Assembly (NCBI GenBank): GCA_964408735.1
Contig: CAYPAX010000128.1
Span: forward strand, 1 to 10,967
Direction of reading: 5' to 3'
Origin: UBA7887 sp964408735
GTDB taxonomy: Bacteria; Pseudomonadota; Alphaproteobacteria; UBA7887
Length of the DNA stretch: 10,967 nucleotides
Position numbers and translations under genes: made by a program. The notes under the pieces are model-generated. The model was given only the letters and a program-made list of their open reading frames with translations, made no database searches and was not told where the DNA came from. Positions 7,950 through 10,967 of this stretch are shown piece after piece; the first letter of the stretch is position 1, and each line of letters starts with the position of its first letter.

Positions 7950-9038
7950 TCAGCCCTCCCCACCGAGATGTGCCGCGCGCTGGCGGGCCAGCGTTTGCGT
8001 CGTCTCGGCGTAAACATGCTCGTAGATCGCTTCGGCGCGCGGCGCGGCATAGGCATCTGCCTTGGTGAAGGCGTCCTCCACCTCGTCGCGAATCCCGGCT
8101 TCCCATTCGCTTGCCTTGGCATCATCCCAGAGATCCTTGGCTGCGAGGTATTTCTGTACCCGGTCGATGGGATCCTTCTTGCCCCAGCGCTCGCGCTCGG
8201 CCGGATCGACGTAGCGTGTCGGATCGTCGGCCGTGGTGTGCATGCCCATGCGATAGGTCACCGCCTCGACCAGCGTTGCGCCCTTACCCTCGCGGCCGCG
8301 GCGCACCGCATCTGAGACCACCTTGTGCACGGCGAACAGGTCGTTGCCGTCGACCGAGACGCCGGGGAAGCCGTAGGACGGCGCGCGCGAGGCGAAATCG
8401 GAACCACCGGTCTGTATCGCGCGTGGGGTAGAGATGGCCCATTGGTTGTTCTGCAGCAGGAAGATCACCGGCGCATCGACGACACCGGCAAGATTGCAGG
8501 ACTCGTGGAAGTCGCCTTCCGACGAAGCGCCGTCGCCGAAGAAGACGACAGAAACGCCGTCCTTGTCCTTCAGCTTCATGCCCCAGCCGAGGCCGACAGC
8601 GTGCGGGATCTGCGCCGCCAAGGAGACCTGGGTCGCCATCACGTTGACGCCGTCCGGGATGATGCCGCCGTCGGGATGGCCGCGGCGGTAGAGGATCAGC
8701 GACAGCATCGGGATGCCCTGGCGGTACTGCACCGGGAATTCGCGATATTGCGGCACGGCCCAGTCGCGCGCCGGGTCCATGGCGAGCGCTGTGCCGGCGA
8801 GAGTCGCCTCCTGGCCGAAGATCGGTGCGAAGGTGCCGAGGCGGCCCTGGCGCTGCTGACTGAGGCACTTCTCGTCGAAGGCACGACCCAGCATCATCAG
8901 GCGCAGGCCTTCGAGGGCTTGTTCGTCGGACAATTCGGGTTCGGCACCGCGTTTGAGCTTGCCGTTTTCGCCAAGCATGGCAAGTGGCGCCACGGCCTTG
9001 GCTTTCGGTTGATATTGGGGTGCGAAATCGCCCGGCAT
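7950..9038 (-). CDS. 2-oxoacid dehydrogenase E1 component, alpha subunit
   Basis: This 362-residue subunit carries the thiamine-diphosphate-binding motif: GDG at 168-170 through NN at 197-198 (GDGASSEGDFHES ... LLQNNQWAIST). Other family marks are GQEATLAGTALAM (75-87), VMATQVSLAAQIPHAVG (133-149), the VDGND segment (229-233), and the mobile loop YRMGMHTTADDPTRY (262-276) whose H267 lies where E1 loop histidines do. The TTADDPTRY loop and the absence of GRGGSMH favour a branched-chain or Gram-positive-type E1 over mitochondrial-type pyruvate E1; substrate is not settled by sequence alone. The frame stays open upstream to 9410 but runs through the HAD gene; ATG 9038, with AGGAGG four bases before it, gives the family-like N-terminus. 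A 77-nt gap separates it from the HAD gene, so it could have its own promoter, though no convincing -35/-10 pair was found there. Confidence 0.95.
   Translation of the reverse strand: MPGDFAPQYQPKAKAVAPLAMLGENGKLKRGAEPELSDEQALEGLRLMMLGRAFDEKCLSQQRQGRLGTFAPIFGQEATLAGTALAMDPARDWAVPQYREFPVQYRQGIPMLSLILYRRGHPDGGIIPDGVNVMATQVSLAAQIPHAVGLGWGMKLKDKDGVSVVFFGDGASSEGDFHESCNLAGVVDAPVIFLLQNNQWAISTPRAIQTGGSDFASRAPSYGFPGVSVDGNDLFAVHKVVSDAVRRGREGKGATLVEAVTYRMGMHTTADDPTRYVDPAERERWGKKDPIDRVQKYLAAKDLWDDAKASEWEAGIRDEVEDAFTKADAYAAPRAEAIYEHVYAETTQTLARQRAAHLGGEG
7955..7959 (-). promoter_or_regulatory. ribosome binding site deciding the E1-beta start
   Basis: GGAGG on the minus strand lies nine bases before ATG 7945, inside the last codons of E1-alpha. 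It supports this start over the longer open frame that runs back to 8125. Confidence 0.7.
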
Positions 9039-9042
9039 GGTG

Positions 9043-9048
9043 CCTCCT
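9043..9048 (-). promoter_or_regulatory. consensus ribosome binding site of E1-alpha
   Basis: AGGAGG on the minus strand sits four bases before ATG 9038. It is the strongest translation signal of the minus-strand operon and fixes the E1-alpha start inside a much longer open frame. Confidence 0.8.
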
Positions 9049-9115
9049 GATCGGCTCGTTTGGATGACGGCGCCGGACCCTATCACGCAGGCAATCGGGT
9101 GGGAATGGCGGTGGC

Positions 9116-9817
9116 TCAACCCTGCCCGGCGGAAAACGCGGAGGCCAGTTCGGCCATGCTTTCGAAGCGGTTGCTGATGCGCAACTCGGGATCTGCGGCA
9201 AGCGTGGCGCCGCCGCCGGATTTGCCCGCCCGGCGGTCGATCCAGGCGGTCTGCAAGCCCATGGCCAGAGCGGGCGCATGGTCGTGATAGAGGCTTTGTG
9301 CCACGTGCAGCAGCTCGCCGGGCGCGATGCCGCGTTCGTCGAGGCGTGCCAGCAGGTAGTCGAAATTGGCCCGCGCCGGCTTGTAGCTGCCGATGTCCTC
9401 GGCTGTGCATATAAGGTCAAATTCTATTGATAGTTGTGTATTGCTGCGGGCGAAGCTGGCGCGGTCCACATTCGACAGGATCGCCAGCTGGAAGTTCCGC
9501 TTGAGGCTGGCGAGCGCCGCCGCCGTGTCGGGAAAGGCCGGCCAGTCGCCAACCGAGGCGCCGAAAGCGTTCGCCTCCGCTGCGCTGGCCTCGGCATCGA
9601 ACTCCTCGCCGAGCCCCCCCATAACCTTGGTCAAAACTTGCGGGTACGGCAGATCGGGGTGCTCCGCCTCGATGGCAGACTCATGGCGCGCGAAGGCGGC
9701 GAGCAGGGCCTCGGGCTCCGCGCCAGCCCGCGCCTGCCAAGTCGCCAGCGCGGCCAGAATGCCGCTCTCCCAGTCGATCAGCGTGCCGTAGCAGTCGAAA
9801 CTGAGGGCTTTGATCAT
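9116..9817 (-). CDS. HAD-superfamily hydrolase, haloacid dehalogenase type II-like
   Basis: The 233-residue product has the HAD motifs in order: motif I DCYGTL with nucleophile D8, motif II SN at 115-116, motif III K146 in SYKPA, and motif IV D169 in QSLYHDH. Motif I has Tyr10 where phosphatases have their second Asp, the pattern of L-2-haloacid dehalogenases (DxYGT), and the C-terminal GLQTAWIDRR is typical of proteins annotated 'haloacid dehalogenase type II'. However, the family's active-site Tyr and Asn appear to be F152 and L166 in my by-eye alignment, so true dehalogenase activity is doubtful and a different small-molecule hydrolase is possible. It lies 77 nt upstream of E1-alpha on the same strand and may be co-transcribed. 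No clear SD precedes ATG 9817; the second residue set IKALSFDCYGT starts the fold immediately, which supports this start. Codons for residues 126-138 are unusually AT-rich. Confidence 0.85.
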   Translation of the reverse strand: MIKALSFDCYGTLIDWESGILAALATWQARAGAEPEALLAAFARHESAIEAEHPDLPYPQVLTKVMGGLGEEFDAEASAAEANAFGASVGDWPAFPDTAAALASLKRNFQLAILSNVDRASFARSNTQLSIEFDLICTAEDIGSYKPARANFDYLLARLDERGIAPGELLHVAQSLYHDHAPALAMGLQTAWIDRRAGKSGGGATLAADPELRISNRFESMAELASAFSAGQG

Positions 9818-9898
9818 GGCCGGAGACTACCCGCGCGTACCGGCAACCGTCCAGCGCCTGTCTCATGGTGGTATGCTCGACGGTGCGAGATAATAGAG

Positions 9899-9904
9899 AG
9901 GAGG
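9899..9904 (+). promoter_or_regulatory. consensus ribosome binding site of glutamate dehydrogenase
   Basis: AGGAGG lies six bases before ATG 9911, optimal spacing. It fixes the start of the partial gene that runs off the window. Confidence 0.85.
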
Positions 9905-9910
9905 CCCGCG

Positions 9911-10967
9911 ATGAGTGACTTGTTCGCCGGCGCCCGCCAACGCCTCGACGAGGCGGCGCGCCATCTCGACGTTCACGACGATGTCATGGAGCAATTGCGC
10001 TATCCCAAGGAGACCTTGGCGGCGACGCTTCACGTGCGCATGGATGACGGTTCCACGCGCTCGTTCAAGGCCTGGCGCTGTCGCTACAACGATAGCCGCG
10101 GGCCGACCAAGGGCGGCATTCGCTTTCACCCGGACGTCAATATCGACGAGGTCATGACGCTGGCCTTCTGGATGACCTTCAAATGCGCTGTCGCCAACAT
10201 CCCTTACGGTGGTGGCAAGGGCGGCGTTGCGGTCGATGCCAAGGCGCTCTCGCGCACCGAGCTCGAGCGTTTGAGCCGCGCCTATGTGCAGGCCTTCGCG
10301 CGCTTCATCGGCCCCGACCGCGACGTTCCTGCGCCCGACATGTACACCAACGGCATCGTCATGGCCTGGATGGCGGACGAGTACAGCAAGATGGCCGATG
10401 CGCCGACGCCGGCTGTGATCACCGGCAAGCCATTGGCGCTCGGCGGTTCCGTCGGCCGTGGCGATGCGACGGGACGCGGCGGCTTTCTAGTGCTCAAGCG
10501 TCTGGAAAAGGAGCTCGGCATTGCACCCGGCAAGTCGCGCGTAGCTTTGCAGGGATTCGGCAATGCGGCCTACCACTGCGCGAGGCTGCTTCACGACGAC
10601 GGCTACCGCATCGTCGGGCTGTCCGACTCGCGCTCCGCCGTGGTCGATCAGGACGGCATCGATCCCTACGCGGCGATGGCGCACAAGAGCGAGCACGGCA
10701 GCCTCGCCCGTCTCGCGGCCGAGACCGACAATGCGGGACTGTTGACCTGCGACTGCGATGTCTTGATCCCGGCGGCGCTTGAGAACCAGATCACCACAGA
10801 CAATGCCGATGCTATCCAGGCCTCTGTGATACTCGAGCTCGCCAACGGCCCCACGTCGCCTGAAGCGGACCAAAAACTTGCTGAGGCAGGCAAGGTCGTG
10901 GTGCCCGACATCCTAGCCAATGCCGGCGGGGTCACGGTGTCCTATTTCGAATGGGTGCAAAACAAGT
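9911..10967 (+). CDS. gdhA: glutamate dehydrogenase (Glu/Leu/Phe/Val family), 3' end beyond window
   Basis: The visible 352 residues have no stop; family members are roughly 410-450 residues, so some 60-100 are missing. The enzyme interconverts glutamate and 2-oxoglutarate plus ammonia using NAD(P). Seen: PTKGGIRFHP with K67, FKCAVANIPYGGGKGG with K91 and K103, PAPDMYTNG with catalytic D143, GGSVGRGDATGRGG (178-191), the Rossmann motif GFGNAA (215-220), and NAGGVTVSYFEWVQN (337-351). Leucine dehydrogenases have different versions of these motifs, and the Lys/Ser pair that contacts the glutamate side chain (K89/S380 in the clostridial enzyme) appears as K67 and S344, so glutamate is the favoured substrate. 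Cofactor preference was not determined. Transcribed away from the HAD/dehydrogenase operon across 93 nt, it could share regulation with that operon, which would link amino-acid deamination to oxoacid oxidation. Confidence 0.93.
   Translation, partial: MSDLFAGARQRLDEAARHLDVHDDVMEQLRYPKETLAATLHVRMDDGSTRSFKAWRCRYNDSRGPTKGGIRFHPDVNIDEVMTLAFWMTFKCAVANIPYGGGKGGVAVDAKALSRTELERLSRAYVQAFARFIGPDRDVPAPDMYTNGIVMAWMADEYSKMADAPTPAVITGKPLALGGSVGRGDATGRGGFLVLKRLEKELGIAPGKSRVALQGFGNAAYHCARLLHDDGYRIVGLSDSRSAVVDQDGIDPYAAMAHKSEHGSLARLAAETDNAGLLTCDCDVLIPAALENQITTDNADAIQASVILELANGPTSPEADQKLAEAGKVVVPDILANAGGVTVSYFEWVQNK

Noticed and set aside
7946..8125. Upstream extension of the E1-beta frame by 60 codons
   Set aside because: It lies inside E1-alpha coding sequence, is Arg/Pro-rich, and does not fit the E1-beta N-terminus. 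ATG 7945 has its own GGAGG.
9039..9410. Upstream extension of the E1-alpha frame by 124 codons
   Set aside because: It overlaps most of the 3' half of the HAD gene in another frame, reads as Arg/His-rich noise, and a consensus SD precedes the internal ATG 9038.
9614..9620. Run of seven C (G on the coding strand) in the HAD gene as a phase-variable or frameshift site
   Set aside because: The frame is intact across it and encodes family-consistent MGGLGEEF. Seven bases alone is weak evidence for slippage.
9889..9894. GATAAT as a -10 box for glutamate dehydrogenase
   Set aside because: It would place the transcript start on the SD itself, and no -35-like hexamer sits at suitable distance.
1..10967. 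tRNA, rRNA, CRISPR array, insertion sequence, defence or biosynthetic cluster
   Set aside because: No cloverleaf, spaced repeats, transposase frame or terminal inverted repeats were seen. Nearly every base is taken up by the eight protein genes listed.

Overview
The window is a compact, GC-rich stretch of bacterial chromosome with almost no intergenic space. The gene content points to a proteobacterium, most likely an alphaproteobacterium. The pointers are an AsmA-family protein, a heterotetrameric-type E1 in a 2-oxoacid dehydrogenase complex, a 'haloacid dehalogenase type II' protein with alphaproteobacterial-looking motifs, and a Glu/Leu/Phe/Val dehydrogenase. This assignment is inferred from protein style; no rRNA or other taxonomic marker is present.

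Left arm (+ strand, 1-3425): an AsmA-like protein lacks the N-terminal anchor and first domain expected of the family. Its stop codon is followed with no gap by the start of a secreted, PhoX/DUF839-like putative phosphatase. The 62 bases before the AsmA start carry no recognisable gene and are poorer in GC than the rest.

Centre (- strand, read from 9817 down to 3422): a HAD-family hydrolase comes first. After 77 nt follow E1-alpha, E1-beta, E2 (lipoyl acyltransferase) and E3 (dihydrolipoamide dehydrogenase), then an atypical NAD(P)-binding SDR/epimerase-like protein. From E1-alpha onward the junctions are a 4-nt gap (E1a/E1b), a 4-nt ATGA overlap (E1b/E2), a 1-nt TGATG overlap (E2/E3) and a 4-nt ATGA overlap (E3/SDR). 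This is a tightly coupled five-gene unit. Together E1-E2-E3 oxidatively decarboxylate a 2-oxoacid to its acyl-CoA and reduce NAD+. Motifs in E1-alpha and E2 lean toward the branched-chain/Gram-positive-type complexes rather than the classical enterobacterial pyruvate complex, but pyruvate cannot be excluded as substrate. The SDR gene converges on the phosphatase gene, and the two share a 4-nt TTAA as their stop codons.

Right arm (+ strand, 9911-10967, running off the window): a glutamate dehydrogenase, divergent from the HAD gene across a 93-nt spacer, with a consensus ribosome binding site.

Most of the window is ordinary central metabolism. No defence system, mobile element, CRISPR array or RNA gene is visible. 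The points most worth checking are the truncated, internally duplicated AsmA protein, the SDR without its usual catalytic Tyr/Lys that is translationally tied to the dehydrogenase complex, and the HAD protein that has the dehalogenase-type first motif but not all dehalogenase active-site residues.
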